Shown: piece by piece, positions 1-9,125 of the stretch | Layout: every line of letters begins with the position of its first letter | Numbering within the stretch: position 1 is the first letter of the stretch | DNA from: Verrucomicrobiota bacterium | GTDB taxonomy: Bacteria > Verrucomicrobiota > Verrucomicrobiia > CAIQCK01 | DNA: 64,000 nt | Assembly (NCBI GenBank): GCA_026397915.1 | Contig: JAPLTX010000038.1 | Coordinates: 23,952-87,951 of the forward strand | Direction: 5' to 3' | Position numbers and translations under genes: made by a program | The notes under the pieces: model-generated | Databases searched by the model: none | Told to the model about the DNA's origin: nothing | What the model saw: only the letters and a program-made list of their open reading frames with translations

Positions 1-1
1 G

Positions 2-718
2 TGCATCCGCGACCTGCCGCCGCTGGAGGTGAACGAGGTTGCGTTCAACGGCTACGCGGCGGCCCTGGCCGTGCTCACGGAGGAGCAGAAGCAGCTCGGC
101 GCGCTGGTGATTGACATGGGCGGCGGCACGACGGATTTCGTGATCTGCGCGCGCGGTGCCATCCGGCACAGCGGGGTCGTCGCGGTCGGCGGCGATCACA
201 TCGCCAACGATATTTCGCTCGGCCTGAAGATTCCGCTGAGCGCTGCCGAGCGGTTGAAGGTGGAATACGGTAGCGTCTCGCTCGAAGACACGATGAAGAG
301 TCAGACGGTGTCGCTCAACGGCGAAATCAGCATCGGTGCCACCGTTATCTTCAAGGACCATCTTTGCCAGATCATGCGGCTGCGCGTCGAGGAGACGCTC
401 CAGTTGATCAAACGTGAACTCGACAAATCGGGTTGCGCCCAACTGATCGGCGCGGGTGTGTTCCTGACCGGCGGCTGCGCCCACGTGCGGGGCATCCAAC
501 AGTTGGCGGAGGGCGTGCTTGGCCTGCCCGTCCAGATCGGCACGGCGAAGACTGTGATGGGCTTGACGGAGGCGCTCGACCGGCCCGAATACGCCACACC
601 CATTGGGATTGTGCGGTTCGGTGCAATGTGCGAGGAGATGGAGCGCAAGAGTGCCCGGCGCGCCGGCCGGATCAAAGTGTTCTTCAACGGCATTCTCGAT
701 TCCATACGAAACAGGTAG
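2..718 (+). CDS. ftsA: Cell division protein FtsA, C-terminal part (gene enters from the left edge)
   Basis: FtsA is the actin-like ATPase that tethers FtsZ to the inner membrane and recruits the later divisome. The reading frame is open from the first bases, so the N-terminus lies outside the window. About 38 codons in is the actin-family phosphate loop DMGGGTTDF, and further on GVFLTGGCAH matches the adenosine-side glycine motif. The protein ends in a basic segment (RRAGRIKVFFNGILDSIRNR), as expected of the membrane-binding amphipathic tail. ftsZ follows after a 41-bp gap on the same strand, the usual ftsA-ftsZ order of the division cluster. The assignment rests on the family motifs plus this neighbour. 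Confidence 0.93.
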   Translation, partial: CIRDLPPLEVNEVAFNGYAAALAVLTEEQKQLGALVIDMGGGTTDFVICARGAIRHSGVVAVGGDHIANDISLGLKIPLSAAERLKVEYGSVSLEDTMKSQTVSLNGEISIGATVIFKDHLCQIMRLRVEETLQLIKRELDKSGCAQLIGAGVFLTGGCAHVRGIQQLAEGVLGLPVQIGTAKTVMGLTEALDRPEYATPIGIVRFGAMCEEMERKSARRAGRIKVFFNGILDSIRNR

Positions 719-759
719 TTTTAACGGCGACTAGTGACGGCAAATCGGAGGAAATAAAC

Positions 760-2052
760 ATGAGCTTGCGCGATACGAAAGTCCGCATCCTGGTGCTCGG
801 CGTTGGCGGGGCGGGTTGCAACGCGCTCGACCGCGTCGCAATGGACGGCCTGCCGCCGACCTCGCCGGGCGAGCAACCTGAAACGGGCATACCGCAGTTG
901 GTCGCAATCAACACCGACCTTCAGGCGCTGTCGAATTCGCTCTGCGGGGAGAAATTCCAGCTCGGCCTCAAGACTACCTTTGGACTTGGCGCCGGCGGTG
1001 ATCCCATCGTCGGACGCAAAGCGGCGATGGAAGATCGCGACCGCCTCGCCGAGATGTTGCGCGGCGCGGACTTGGTATTTGTGGCGGCGGGCCTTGGCGG
1101 CGGCACCGGTGGTGGTGCCGGGCCGTTCATTGCTCAACTCGCGCGCGAGGCGGGCGCGCTGACGCTGGGGTTTGTGACATTGCCGTTCGAGTTTGAGGGC
1201 GAGCGCCGCTGCGAACAGGCCACGGCGGCGCTGGGTGAGTTCAAGCGCGCAACCGATGCTGTTGTCTGTGTGCCGAACGACAAACTATTCGAAATGGCGG
1301 GCGAACGGGCGACCGTGCTCGACGTGTTCCGCACGGCCGACGACCTGCTGGCCGAGGGCGTCCGGGCGCTGTGGCGGATGCTGACCAAGCCGGGCTTGAT
1401 CAATCGCGACTTCAACGACCTGCGTCGCGCGCTGGAGAAACGCCACGACGAAATCGTTTTCGCCTTTGGCACGGGCGAAGGCGACGACAAGGCGATGGCG
1501 GCCGCGACGGCGGTGACGAGCAACCCGCTGTTGGGCGGCGGCGCGATCCTGGCGGAGGCGGAGACGGTTCTGGTGAGCCTGCGCGGCGGGCTGGAATTGA
1601 CGATGACGGAAGTGAAGCGGGTCGTTTCGCAAGTCAGCCAGCAATGCGTGCAGAAGCCGCACGTGTTGGTGGCGGCGTCCGTTGACGAGAATTTCGCCGG
1701 CAAACTTTCGGTGTTGCTGATCGCTTCGCGTGCCAGGTCTGCTACGGTGGAAGCCGCGCTGGCGAGTCCATTGCCGTCCGATCGCGAGATGGCGGCGTCC
1801 ATGAAAGACAAAGTTGCCGGCGGGGATGCCGCGATGTTGACGACGGCGGGCAAGCCGGGCCAGCGGCCGGAGCAGGCCGCGGAGAAGGCCGTGGGCAAGC
1901 GACCTGGCGGCGACGCGAACCGGCTGCGGCAGCAGCGGCTGGCGTTGGAGATCAACGTCAAGGGCCGCTTCGACAAAGTCGAGCCGACCATCTACGAAGG
2001 CGAAGACCTCGACCTGCCCACCTTCCTGCGGCGCGGCATCAAGATCGGCTGA
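760..2052 (+). CDS. ftsZ: Cell division protein FtsZ
   Basis: FtsZ is the tubulin-like GTPase that forms the division ring. The ATG at 760 is preceded by a GGAGG Shine-Dalgarno and starts the conserved fold, so the open frame further upstream is not used. In the 430-residue product, GGAGCN lies at 16-21, the tubulin signature GGGTGGGAGP at 113-122, and a T7-loop-like segment NRDFND follows in the middle. The extreme C-terminus LDLPTFLRR matches the conserved tail that binds FtsA and other partners. Between the first helix and the NTD motif there is a proline-rich stretch (PPTSPGEQPETG) longer than in most FtsZ. An Ala/Gly-rich linker precedes the tail. Confidence 0.97.
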   Translation: MSLRDTKVRILVLGVGGAGCNALDRVAMDGLPPTSPGEQPETGIPQLVAINTDLQALSNSLCGEKFQLGLKTTFGLGAGGDPIVGRKAAMEDRDRLAEMLRGADLVFVAAGLGGGTGGGAGPFIAQLAREAGALTLGFVTLPFEFEGERRCEQATAALGEFKRATDAVVCVPNDKLFEMAGERATVLDVFRTADDLLAEGVRALWRMLTKPGLINRDFNDLRRALEKRHDEIVFAFGTGEGDDKAMAAATAVTSNPLLGGGAILAEAETVLVSLRGGLELTMTEVKRVVSQVSQQCVQKPHVLVAASVDENFAGKLSVLLIASRARSATVEAALASPLPSDREMAASMKDKVAGGDAAMLTTAGKPGQRPEQAAEKAVGKRPGGDANRLRQQRLALEINVKGRFDKVEPTIYEGEDLDLPTFLRRGIKIG

Positions 2053-2180
2053 CGGGAGGCAGTGCAAACTTCCAGCTAGCGATGCCTTTGACCTCGTCGC
2101 TTTTGGGCGTTTAGCCCATAGGCTGAGAATCTTCTTGCGCCGTTGCTTGGCGGTTCCTACGTTAGCCGGGCCGTTGCAGC

Positions 2181-2270
2181 GGAGAGGTGGCTGAGCGGTT
2201 GAAAGCGCCGGTCTCGAAAACCGGTTTGGCCGAAAGGTCAACGTGAGTTCAAATCTCACCCTCTCCGCCA
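2181..2270 (+). tRNA. tRNA-Ser, anticodon CGA
   Basis: This is a class II tRNA of 90 nt with the 3' CCA encoded. The acceptor arm GGAGAGG pairs with CCTCTCC before discriminator G and CCA. The D-arm region reads TGGCTGAGCGGTTGAAAG. The anticodon stem CCGGT/ACCGG encloses loop CTCGAAA, with anticodon CGA at 2215-2217 reading serine codon UCG. A long variable arm (TTGGCCGAAAGGTCAA) and the TTCAAATC T-loop follow, as expected for serine tRNAs. Confidence 0.96.
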
Positions 2271-2331
2271 TTTTTCAAATCGTGTCCGTTGCGAACCGGC
2301 CACGCGCAGCGGCATAATTGTTGTCACATCC

Positions 2332-2967
2332 ATGATCTATATTTTTGGCGACAGCCACGCCAATACCAACTTTGCGAATCTGGGGCTTCCCCACCGGAAC
2401 TTCTACAAGAACGCCATCACCATGCACCGCGTTGGGCGGGACCGGAAGATCATCGGCCTCAAGGAGGTCCGGCAGACCCCGGAGGACATCTACGTCTTCT
2501 GCAATGGGGAGATTGACTGCCGCTGCCACGTCGCGCGACAGATGGCTTTGGACAGGGGCAAGGAGGAGGTCATCGCCAAGCTCGTCGAGGATTACGTGGA
2601 GGCCATTCGCAGAAACGTCCGCCACTACCGCGCCATCATCCTTTCTTGCGTCACCCCGCCGATGAGCCGGGCGAAGTATGAGGCCAAGCACGGGCCCATT
2701 ACCCATGAGTTCCCGTTCATCGGGACGGACCAGGAGCGGGCCGACTACTCGCGTATCATGAATCGCATGTTGGAGGCCGCCTGCCAGCGGGCGGGCTTTA
2801 TCTTCATGGATTACTACAGCCACTACACCGACGACCTAGGGATGCTGCGATACGACCTCTCCGACGAAGTCTGCCACATCCGGCAAAACGGGAAGGTTCT
2901 TGAGATGCTCCAGCAATTGGTGACCAACCTCCCGCTTCCTGCCAGTGGTAGCGTTTCGCGCTTTTAG
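2332..2967 (+). CDS. Small SGNH/GDSL-hydrolase-like protein of unknown function
   Basis: The 211-residue product has no signal peptide or membrane segment. It starts MIYIFGDSHAN, where G6-D7-S8-H9 resembles block I of SGNH hydrolases, with Ser8 as the candidate nucleophile. Near the C-terminus D178-x3-H182 (within DLSDEVCHIR) resembles the block V Asp/His pair. SVTPP-like and IGTD-type loops lie between, but I cannot assign the Gly and Asn of blocks II and III with confidence. It sits between tRNA-Ser and tgt, whose start is 18 bp downstream on the same strand. The fold is a motif-based guess and the substrate is unknown; proteins of this type are often found near glycan-modifying genes. Confidence 0.6.
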   Translation: MIYIFGDSHANTNFANLGLPHRNFYKNAITMHRVGRDRKIIGLKEVRQTPEDIYVFCNGEIDCRCHVARQMALDRGKEEVIAKLVEDYVEAIRRNVRHYRAIILSCVTPPMSRAKYEAKHGPITHEFPFIGTDQERADYSRIMNRMLEAACQRAGFIFMDYYSHYTDDLGMLRYDLSDEVCHIRQNGKVLEMLQQLVTNLPLPASGSVSRF

Positions 2968-2985
2968 CTTTCGATAGATTCGCCA

Positions 2986-4116
2986 ATGTTTCAGCTTTTG
3001 CAAACGGATACTGTTTCAGCCGCCCGGATTGGGCGGTTGACACTCGAGCATGGGGTGGTGGAGACGCCTTGTTTCATGGCGGTCGGCACGCAGGGGACGG
3101 TGAAGTGCATGACGCCGCACGAAATGCGGGAGCTGGGCGCGCAGATCCTGTTGTCGAACACGTATCACCTGAACTTGCGGCCGGGCGTGGAGATCATCCG
3201 CGGGGCAGGGGGGCTGCACCGGTTCATGGGTTGGGACGGGCCGATTCTGACGGACAGCGGCGGGTTTCAGGTCTTTTCGCTGGCGAAACTGCGCAAGCTG
3301 ACGGACGACGGGGTGCATTTCCAGAGCCATATTGACGGTGCGGCGTGCTTCCTCGGACCGCGGGAGGTGATGGAAATTCAGCACGCGCTTGGCTCGGATA
3401 TAGCGATGGTTTTGGACGAGTGTCCGCATTATCCGTGCGACCGAGAAACCGCTTGCAAAGCTGTGGAGCGTTCTCTAGCGTGGGCGGCTCGTTGCCGGGA
3501 GGAAGCCGCGAATATCGGCTTCACCGGCAAGCTCTTTGGTATTGTGCAGGGCAGTGTTTACGAGGATATGCGGCGGCATTGTGCGGAGCAGTTGGTGGCG
3601 ACCGGTTTTGACGGTTATGCCATCGGCGGCTTGAGCGTCGGCGAGCCGGACGAGGAGTTGTTTCGGATCGCGGAGATGACGGCGCCGCTGTTGCCGGCGA
3701 ATCAGCCGCGTTATGTAATGGGTCTCGGCACGCCGCGGCAGATCGTGGAGCTGGTTGCGCGCGGTGTGGACATGTTCGATTGCGCGTTGCCGACGCGGGT
3801 CGGGCGCAACGGCACGGCGTTCACGCGGCGCGGCACGCAGAGCGTGCGCGTGGCGGCGTGGAAGGACGATCCGCGACCGGTCGAGGAAGGCTGCGCATGT
3901 TATTGTTGCCGGCATTATTCGCGGGCCTACGTGCGGCACCTGTTCAATGCCGGAGAGATTCTCGGTTTGCGGCTGCTGACGTGGCACAACCTGCACGTCT
4001 ATCTGCAACTGATGCGCGACCTGCGGGCCGTGATTGCGGCCGGGTCGTTTGAGAGTTTCCGCCGCGAATTTGTGGCGAATTATCGAGTGAACTATTCAGA
4101 AGGAAAAGAGACGTGA
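2986..4116 (+). CDS. tgt: Queuine tRNA-ribosyltransferase (tRNA-guanine transglycosylase)
   Basis: Tgt exchanges guanine-34 for preQ1 in tRNAs with GUN anticodons, a step of queuosine synthesis. The 376-residue length is typical for bacterial Tgt. DSGGFQVFS carries the base-recognition Asp90, GGLSVGEP follows, and the nucleophile Asp265 lies in DCALPTRVGRNGTAFT. The zinc site is C303-x-C305-x2-C308 with a later His in LLTWHNLHVY. The stop codon overlaps the yajC start by four bases (ATGA), so the two are translationally coupled. tgt-yajC-secD is a widespread bacterial gene order. Confidence 0.97.
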   Translation: MFQLLQTDTVSAARIGRLTLEHGVVETPCFMAVGTQGTVKCMTPHEMRELGAQILLSNTYHLNLRPGVEIIRGAGGLHRFMGWDGPILTDSGGFQVFSLAKLRKLTDDGVHFQSHIDGAACFLGPREVMEIQHALGSDIAMVLDECPHYPCDRETACKAVERSLAWAARCREEAANIGFTGKLFGIVQGSVYEDMRRHCAEQLVATGFDGYAIGGLSVGEPDEELFRIAEMTAPLLPANQPRYVMGLGTPRQIVELVARGVDMFDCALPTRVGRNGTAFTRRGTQSVRVAAWKDDPRPVEEGCACYCCRHYSRAYVRHLFNAGEILGLRLLTWHNLHVYLQLMRDLRAVIAAGSFESFRREFVANYRVNYSEGKET

Positions 4117-4457
4117 TGACGACTTGTTTGTTTCCAATCTTGGCGATGGGCGCGCCCATAGGCGATCAGGCACCGGAATGGGCGAAGATGATGAATTCGA
4201 TGCTGTTCCCAGTGCTGATCTTTGTGGTCTTCTACTTCATGTTGATCCGCCCGCAGCAGAAGAAGCAGAAGGAAACCCAGAAGATGCTCGAGTCGCTCCG
4301 CAGCGGCGACGAGATTGTCACCAGCGGTGGCATCCTCGGCACGGTCACCAACGTCAAGGAGAAGACCGTCATCGTCCGCATCTCTGACAACGTCAAGGTC
4401 GAGATGCTGCGCTCCGCCATCCAAACCGTCACCCAGCGAAGCAACAAGGGCGAATAG
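4113..4457 (+). CDS. yajC: Preprotein translocase subunit YajC
   Basis: YajC is a small inner-membrane protein that associates with SecDF and the Sec translocon. The 114-residue product has one transmembrane segment at about 29-45 (MLFPVLIFVVFYFMLIRP) followed by the family hallmark RPQQKKQKE. A cytoplasmic beta-rich domain contains GDEIVTSGGILG. It overlaps tgt by four bases and lies 24 bp upstream of secDF, forming one operon. Confidence 0.95.
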   Translation: MMTTCLFPILAMGAPIGDQAPEWAKMMNSMLFPVLIFVVFYFMLIRPQQKKQKETQKMLESLRSGDEIVTSGGILGTVTNVKEKTVIVRISDNVKVEMLRSAIQTVTQRSNKGE

Positions 4458-4481
4458 CCTGCTTCCAAGAACTGAGGCGCC

Positions 4482-7034
4482 ATGCAACGAAGCCTTCTCA
4501 ACCGCACTATTCTCATCCTGGCCATTGTGGCCGCGTCGTTTTACTCCCTCTGGCCGCCCGCGGATCAGGATCTCGTCGCCACCTTCGAAAAAACCGCCAA
4601 GCAGAAGGATGAGGCGTTCACCAAGCTCATGGATGCCGTCCGCAAGGCTCAGGCCGCCCACCCGGAGCGCGCTTACGCAAATCTGCGGTCCCAGGTCGAG
4701 GATCAGAAACTTGACCTGAAGAAATACTTCCCGGGTTTCACCAAGAAAGATTCCAAGACGCCCAACCTCGACATTCTTGCGCGCGTGCAAAAACTCAACG
4801 CCGGAAAGTTCCGCCTTGGCCTTGACCTGAAAGGCGGCACGTCGTTCCTCGTGGAGTTGGACGTTTCCAAGCTTGACGCGCACCGCCGCGTGGAAGCGGT
4901 GGCACAGGCCATCGAAACCTTCCGCAAGCGCGTGGATAAGTTCGGCGTCGCCGAGCCGGTCATTCAGCCCGTTGGCGAGTCGCGCATTCTCATTCAGTTG
5001 CCCGGTCTGACTGAGGCTGACAAGGAATCGGCGCGTAGCATCATCCAGAAAACCGCCTATCTGGAGTTCAAGATGGTGTATCAGCCGGAGAACGCGTCAG
5101 ACCCTTCGATGGAAGATGTCATCGCCCGCGGCGAGATTCCGCCCGGTTATGAACTGAAGGAACTCAGCGAGACGCGCGACGGCCAGCTTCATACCGAGAA
5201 ACTGCTCGTCACCAAGCGTCCCGCCGGACCGCCCGCCAAGCCGCTCACCGGCCGCTACCTTACGCGCGCCAGCGTCCACGGCGATGCCTACACGGGCGCG
5301 CCCGAGATCGGGTTCCAGTTCGACAGTGAAGGCGCGAAGATTTTCGGTCAGGTCACGGGCGATAACATCGGTCGCCGGCTGGCCATCGTGCTCGACGGCG
5401 AGGTCAAGAGCGCGCCGGTCATCCAATCCAAGATCATGAGCAACGGCGTCATCACCGGTCAGTTTGACTACAAGGAAGCGATGACGCTCGCGAACATCCT
5501 GGAAAACCCGCTCGAAGCGCCCGCGAAAATCCTCGAAGAACGCGGTGTGGATCCCTCGCTGGGCAGCAACAACATCGAGAGCGGCATCCGCGCGGCGGTT
5601 GTTGGCACCGCCTTCGTGGTCGTCTTCATGCTCATGTATTATTGGCGCGCCGGAGTGGTGGCCAATATCGCCTTGCTGTTGAACATGATCATCCTGTTTG
5701 GCGTCATGGCTATACTCGGTTCTACACTCACCATGCCCGGCATCGCCGGCATCGTGTTGACCGTCGGCATGGCCGTGGATGCCAACGTGCTGATCTACGA
5801 GCGGTTCCGCGAGGAACAGCGCGCGGGCAAGAACATGCGCGCCGTCCTTGACGCCGGTTTCAGCAAGGCATGGAGCGCCATTTTGGACTCCAACCTCACG
5901 ACCATCCTTTCCGCGATCATTCTCATCATGCTCGGTGCCGGTTCCGTTAAAGGCTTTGGCCTGACGCTGACCATCGGCATCGCCGCCAACATTTTCACCG
6001 CCGTCGTTGGCTCGCGGTTGATCTTCGAGTTCCTCCTTTATAAAGGCTGGCTCAACAAGATCGGCATGATGCGGTGGGTTGGCATCACCAACATAGACTT
6101 CATGAGCATGGCCAAGTGGGCATTCATTGGCTCCTGGCTTCTCATCGCCGCCGGCATGTTCAATTTCGTCCAGCGCGGCGGCCTCCACCTCAATGGCGAG
6201 GTTTATGGCGTGGATTTCGCCGGTGGCGACGCGCTCACCATGACCTTCGCCCAGCGCGTGGACGTGGACAAACTCGACAAGGCCATCACCGACGCCGGCA
6301 TGCGCGAGAGCCTCATCCAATTCCAGAAAGATGTCGGTTCAGGCAAACAGTTCCTCGAAGTCAAGGTCGGCTACAACGAAGGCGAGAAGGTCGAGCAGAC
6401 TCTGCGCACGAAATTCCCCGAGGCGCAGTTTGTCCGCGTCGGCATCGAGCGTGTCGGTCCCACCGTCGGCCTTGAACTCCTCAAGGGCGCCGGATGGGCC
6501 GTCTTCTGGGGCCTGATCATGATCACGCTTTACGTGACCTTCCGGTTTGAGCTTCCGTTCGCCGTCGGCGGGCTGGTTTCCACCATCCACGACATCCTCA
6601 TGACAATGGGTTGGTATTGCCTCAGTGGCCGCGAATTCTCCGCGCCTATCGTGGCGGCGATTCTGACCATCATCGGTTACTCCATCAACGACACCATCGT
6701 CGTCTATGACCGCATCCGCGAGGATCTCAAGCTTGGCGGCCTCGGCCAGCACTCCTACAAGAGCCTGATGAACAAGGCCATCAACGAGACGCTTTCGCGC
6801 ACGATGCTGACAGGCACCACGACGCTCGGCGCGACGTTGTTCCTCTTCATCTTCGGCACCGGCGCCATCCAGGACTTCGCGTTCTGCTTCCTCGTCGGCA
6901 TTATCACCGGCACCTACAGCTCGGTCTTCATTGCCAGCCCCATCGTCCTCTTCTGGCACCGCCGCGAGCAACGCATCGCCGAGCAACGCGGCAAGGATGC
7001 GAAGACCGAAGGTAACGGCGAGGCGAAAGCGTAA
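4482..7034 (+). CDS. secDF: Fused protein translocase subunit SecDF
   Basis: SecD and SecF use the proton-motive force to pull exported proteins across the inner membrane. Here they are one 850-residue polypeptide. The SecD half has an N-terminal membrane helix, LGLDLKGGTSFLVELD near residue 112, the periplasmic P1 domain and the pore motif GMAVDANVLIYERFREE near 428. The SecF half starts near 520 and contains GYSINDTIVVYDRIRED near 731. Twelve membrane helices are expected. The tail is charged (AEQRGKDAKTEGNGEAKA). It is the last gene of the tgt-yajC-secDF operon. Fusion of the two subunits is known in several phyla and is not an assembly artefact here, because the frame is continuous. Confidence 0.96.
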   Translation: MQRSLLNRTILILAIVAASFYSLWPPADQDLVATFEKTAKQKDEAFTKLMDAVRKAQAAHPERAYANLRSQVEDQKLDLKKYFPGFTKKDSKTPNLDILARVQKLNAGKFRLGLDLKGGTSFLVELDVSKLDAHRRVEAVAQAIETFRKRVDKFGVAEPVIQPVGESRILIQLPGLTEADKESARSIIQKTAYLEFKMVYQPENASDPSMEDVIARGEIPPGYELKELSETRDGQLHTEKLLVTKRPAGPPAKPLTGRYLTRASVHGDAYTGAPEIGFQFDSEGAKIFGQVTGDNIGRRLAIVLDGEVKSAPVIQSKIMSNGVITGQFDYKEAMTLANILENPLEAPAKILEERGVDPSLGSNNIESGIRAAVVGTAFVVVFMLMYYWRAGVVANIALLLNMIILFGVMAILGSTLTMPGIAGIVLTVGMAVDANVLIYERFREEQRAGKNMRAVLDAGFSKAWSAILDSNLTTILSAIILIMLGAGSVKGFGLTLTIGIAANIFTAVVGSRLIFEFLLYKGWLNKIGMMRWVGITNIDFMSMAKWAFIGSWLLIAAGMFNFVQRGGLHLNGEVYGVDFAGGDALTMTFAQRVDVDKLDKAITDAGMRESLIQFQKDVGSGKQFLEVKVGYNEGEKVEQTLRTKFPEAQFVRVGIERVGPTVGLELLKGAGWAVFWGLIMITLYVTFRFELPFAVGGLVSTIHDILMTMGWYCLSGREFSAPIVAAILTIIGYSINDTIVVYDRIREDLKLGGLGQHSYKSLMNKAINETLSRTMLTGTTTLGATLFLFIFGTGAIQDFAFCFLVGIITGTYSSVFIASPIVLFWHRREQRIAEQRGKDAKTEGNGEAKA

Positions 7035-7367
7035 GTGTGATTCGATAACGGCGCGCTCGCACTCCGTAGCGTCGTTGACCCCTTAGCCGGGTTTGCCACA
7101 CGCCTTGGCGCGACACGCAAGAGGTTCGGGAATGTTCCAACACCTTCTGCTTCCGCGTGTCGCTAACCGGAGTTGCTTTTGAGAAACTGAACCAACCGCG
7201 TGCGTAATTCCTCCGGCACTTCGCTCTCCGACGGCAACGCGCCACGCGTGAACCGGATGGTCTCGCGGTAGGTGAGCCCTTGCGAACACGAAAACACATT
7301 GCATGGTGGGCGGACACCAGACATTATCGGCACCGGCTCGACCAGCAATTCAAAAGAAAGAAACCCA
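7035..7367. other. Mostly non-coding gap downstream of secDF
   Basis: This 333-bp stretch holds no convincing plus-strand gene. Its right half contains a short minus-strand reading frame (listed separately) with plausible amino-acid use. I see no strong intrinsic terminator for secDF: the inverted GC-rich segments are imperfect and lack a T-run. Confidence 0.5.
7163..7324 (-). CDS. Possible small hypothetical protein, 53 residues
   Basis: A minus-strand ATG at 7324 opens a 53-residue frame with balanced composition: two Cys in PPCNVFSCSQ, then GLTYRETIRFTRG and a charged helix ending VQFLKSNSG. The part of the same open frame upstream of this ATG is simply antisense to the gene at 7368. It diverges from that lipoprotein-like gene. 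Ribosome-binding support is weak, so it may be a gene remnant or chance. I do not recognise a family. Confidence 0.3.
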   Translation of the reverse strand: MSGVRPPCNVFSCSQGLTYRETIRFTRGALPSESEVPEELRTRLVQFLKSNSG

Positions 7368-7745
7368 ATGAAAGCACATACACCCGCCGCGTGGCTCGCA
7401 GCCGTCCTGCTCATCTGGGCTGTTGGCACTCCCATCGTCAAAGGTGGGTGAGGCGGCAGTCCTGCCCCGAATCCTGCTGCCATGATCAGCAGTCCGGTCC
7501 GGGGCGAGGTGGTCAGTTTGACCACCAATACATTGAGCGTCAAGCAAGCGGGCGCGGGCGCATTCATAGCCGTCACCATTGACTTCACGATTCCAGCGGA
7601 GGCGAAAGTCGTGCGCGACGGCAAGCCGTGCAGCGTCAAGGACATCAAGAAAGGCGATTCGGTTGCGGTGGCGTTCTCGTCCAAGTCCGACGGCATGGGT
7701 ATTTGCGTCACGCAAGTCGAAGTCTGCAAGCCCTCCACCCAGTAA
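7368..7745 (+). pseudogene. Small secreted/lipoprotein-like gene interrupted by an in-frame TGA
   Basis: The ATG at 7368, preceded by a purine-rich AAAAGAAAG, opens a classical signal peptide (MKAHTPAAWLAAVLLIWAVG). After 27 codons comes TGA at 7449-7451, and the same frame then continues to a stop at 7745. The continuation is a beta-rich domain (VRGEVVSLTTNTLSVKQ, DGKPCSVKDIKKGDSVAV). The local reading is GG-TGA-GGSPAPNP. Replacing TGA by TGC/TGT would give a Cys just after the hydrophobic segment, as in a lipoprotein. Possible explanations are a sequencing error, a nonsense mutation or recoding. An internal ATG at 7482 could express the mature domain without export. The domain loosely resembles small beta-barrel DUF5666-type repeats; this is a guess. 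Confidence 0.55.
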
Positions 7746-7865
7746 ACTGAACGCAGCCGGCGATTCGCGGCGGGGTTTCAGTGTTTGCGCCTGCGGAGGT
7801 CGCAGGCTATCACCTCACTTTCTACTGGCGTGAAATCAAAACTCCTGCTCCTTTAATCAACAGCC

Positions 7866-9125
7866 ATGTTGGCAACGCCTGAACTGATCCGCGAAGCGCC
7901 GCAATGGTCACGCTTGGGAGAACTCCTGCCCCGGTGGCGGGAAGTGCCGCTCTATCGCAACCGGCTGCCATCGCCGGAAACTCTTTCCGCCGACACCTGC
8001 GTCCGGCAGAGTTTTGCACGCTGGCCCTTTGTTACAAAGCGCGAGTTGCGCGAGGATTTTCCACGGAACTTCCTGCCGTCGGACGAGGCACTCGAATCGC
8101 TGCTGGCCGAGGAGTTGGTGGAACTCGAACATACCTCCGGCACATCGGAGGAACGGACGCCGGTCCTGTTCCGCCGCGGCTGGTGGGACAAGCAGGAGGA
8201 ATGTGTCTTACGCTTGAACGGCTTCATCGCCCGCGTGCTGGAGGAGCATCCGGAAGCCCGCCGCGCGACGATCACCACGCCGGTTTGCAATGAGCGAAGC
8301 TGCCCGACAGTCTGGCGATCCCAGGCGCAACGGACGTTCGGCCGGACGCTGTTCGTGAATCTGGCGCGCATTCCGTTCATCCTGGCCGACGCCGAACTGG
8401 CGCGCATGGCAGTGGAGATAGCGGACTGGTCGCCGCAGTTTCTCGATGTGGACCCGGTGCATGGCGTCCGGTTCGCGCTGTATTGTGAAGAGCATGGGCT
8501 GCGGTTTCCATCGTTGCGGTTTGTGTTGTGCAGCTACGAGTTTGTCAGCGTGGTTCACCGGCGGATTCTGGAGCGCGTTTTTGGCGTGCCGGTCTTCAAC
8601 CTCTACGGCTCCACAGAAACCGGCCATCTGCTCATGGAGGATGAACGCGGCAACCTGAAGCCCAGCCATGAAACCGCGTTCCTGGAAGTGGTGGAGCCGG
8701 ACGCGCGCAATCTCGGCGAACTGGTGGTCACGACGTTGACCAATGACCTGATGCCGCTGGTCCGTTACCGCATCGGGGATCTGGTGGAGCGGCGCGAGTT
8801 GCCGTATGCGACGACTTATCTGCTTCACGGCCGTTCGCGGGACGCGCTGCGCCGCCGGGATGGCCGGCTCGTCACGACCTGGGACGTGGACCAATGTTTT
8901 ACCGGCGTGGCGGGCGTGGCGCACTACCAACTTCGGCAGTGGACCGACGGCGACTGCTCGTTACGTTTCGTGCCGGATCATGCGGGGCCGGGAACGGAAG
9001 CGTTGAATCTGCTCACCGCTCGTTTGGAAGCGCTCCTCCAGCCGCCGGGCCAATTGCAGATCGAAGCAAGGGCGCTGTTGCCGCCGGAGTATTCGGGAAA
9101 GTTCCGCCTGACTGGCCCGGCCTGA
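7866..9125 (+). CDS. PaaK/CapK-like AMP-forming ligase (phenylacetate-CoA ligase family)
   Basis: The 419-residue protein belongs to the AMP-binding superfamily in its short PaaK-like form. The phosphate-binding loop is ELEHTSGTSEERTP near residue 87, and the adenylation motif NLYGSTETGHLL is near 245. It is followed by VTTLTNDLMPLVRYRIGDLV, the usual strand and conserved Asp of the hinge. The C-terminal subdomain has RSRDALRRRDGR before the end. It would activate a carboxylate via an acyl-adenylate; the substrate is not deducible. It stands alone, with 120 bp before it and a convergent membrane-protein gene after it. Confidence 0.8.
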   Translation: MLATPELIREAPQWSRLGELLPRWREVPLYRNRLPSPETLSADTCVRQSFARWPFVTKRELREDFPRNFLPSDEALESLLAEELVELEHTSGTSEERTPVLFRRGWWDKQEECVLRLNGFIARVLEEHPEARRATITTPVCNERSCPTVWRSQAQRTFGRTLFVNLARIPFILADAELARMAVEIADWSPQFLDVDPVHGVRFALYCEEHGLRFPSLRFVLCSYEFVSVVHRRILERVFGVPVFNLYGSTETGHLLMEDERGNLKPSHETAFLEVVEPDARNLGELVVTTLTNDLMPLVRYRIGDLVERRELPYATTYLLHGRSRDALRRRDGRLVTTWDVDQCFTGVAGVAHYQLRQWTDGDCSLRFVPDHAGPGTEALNLLTARLEALLQPPGQLQIEARALLPPEYSGKFRLTGPA

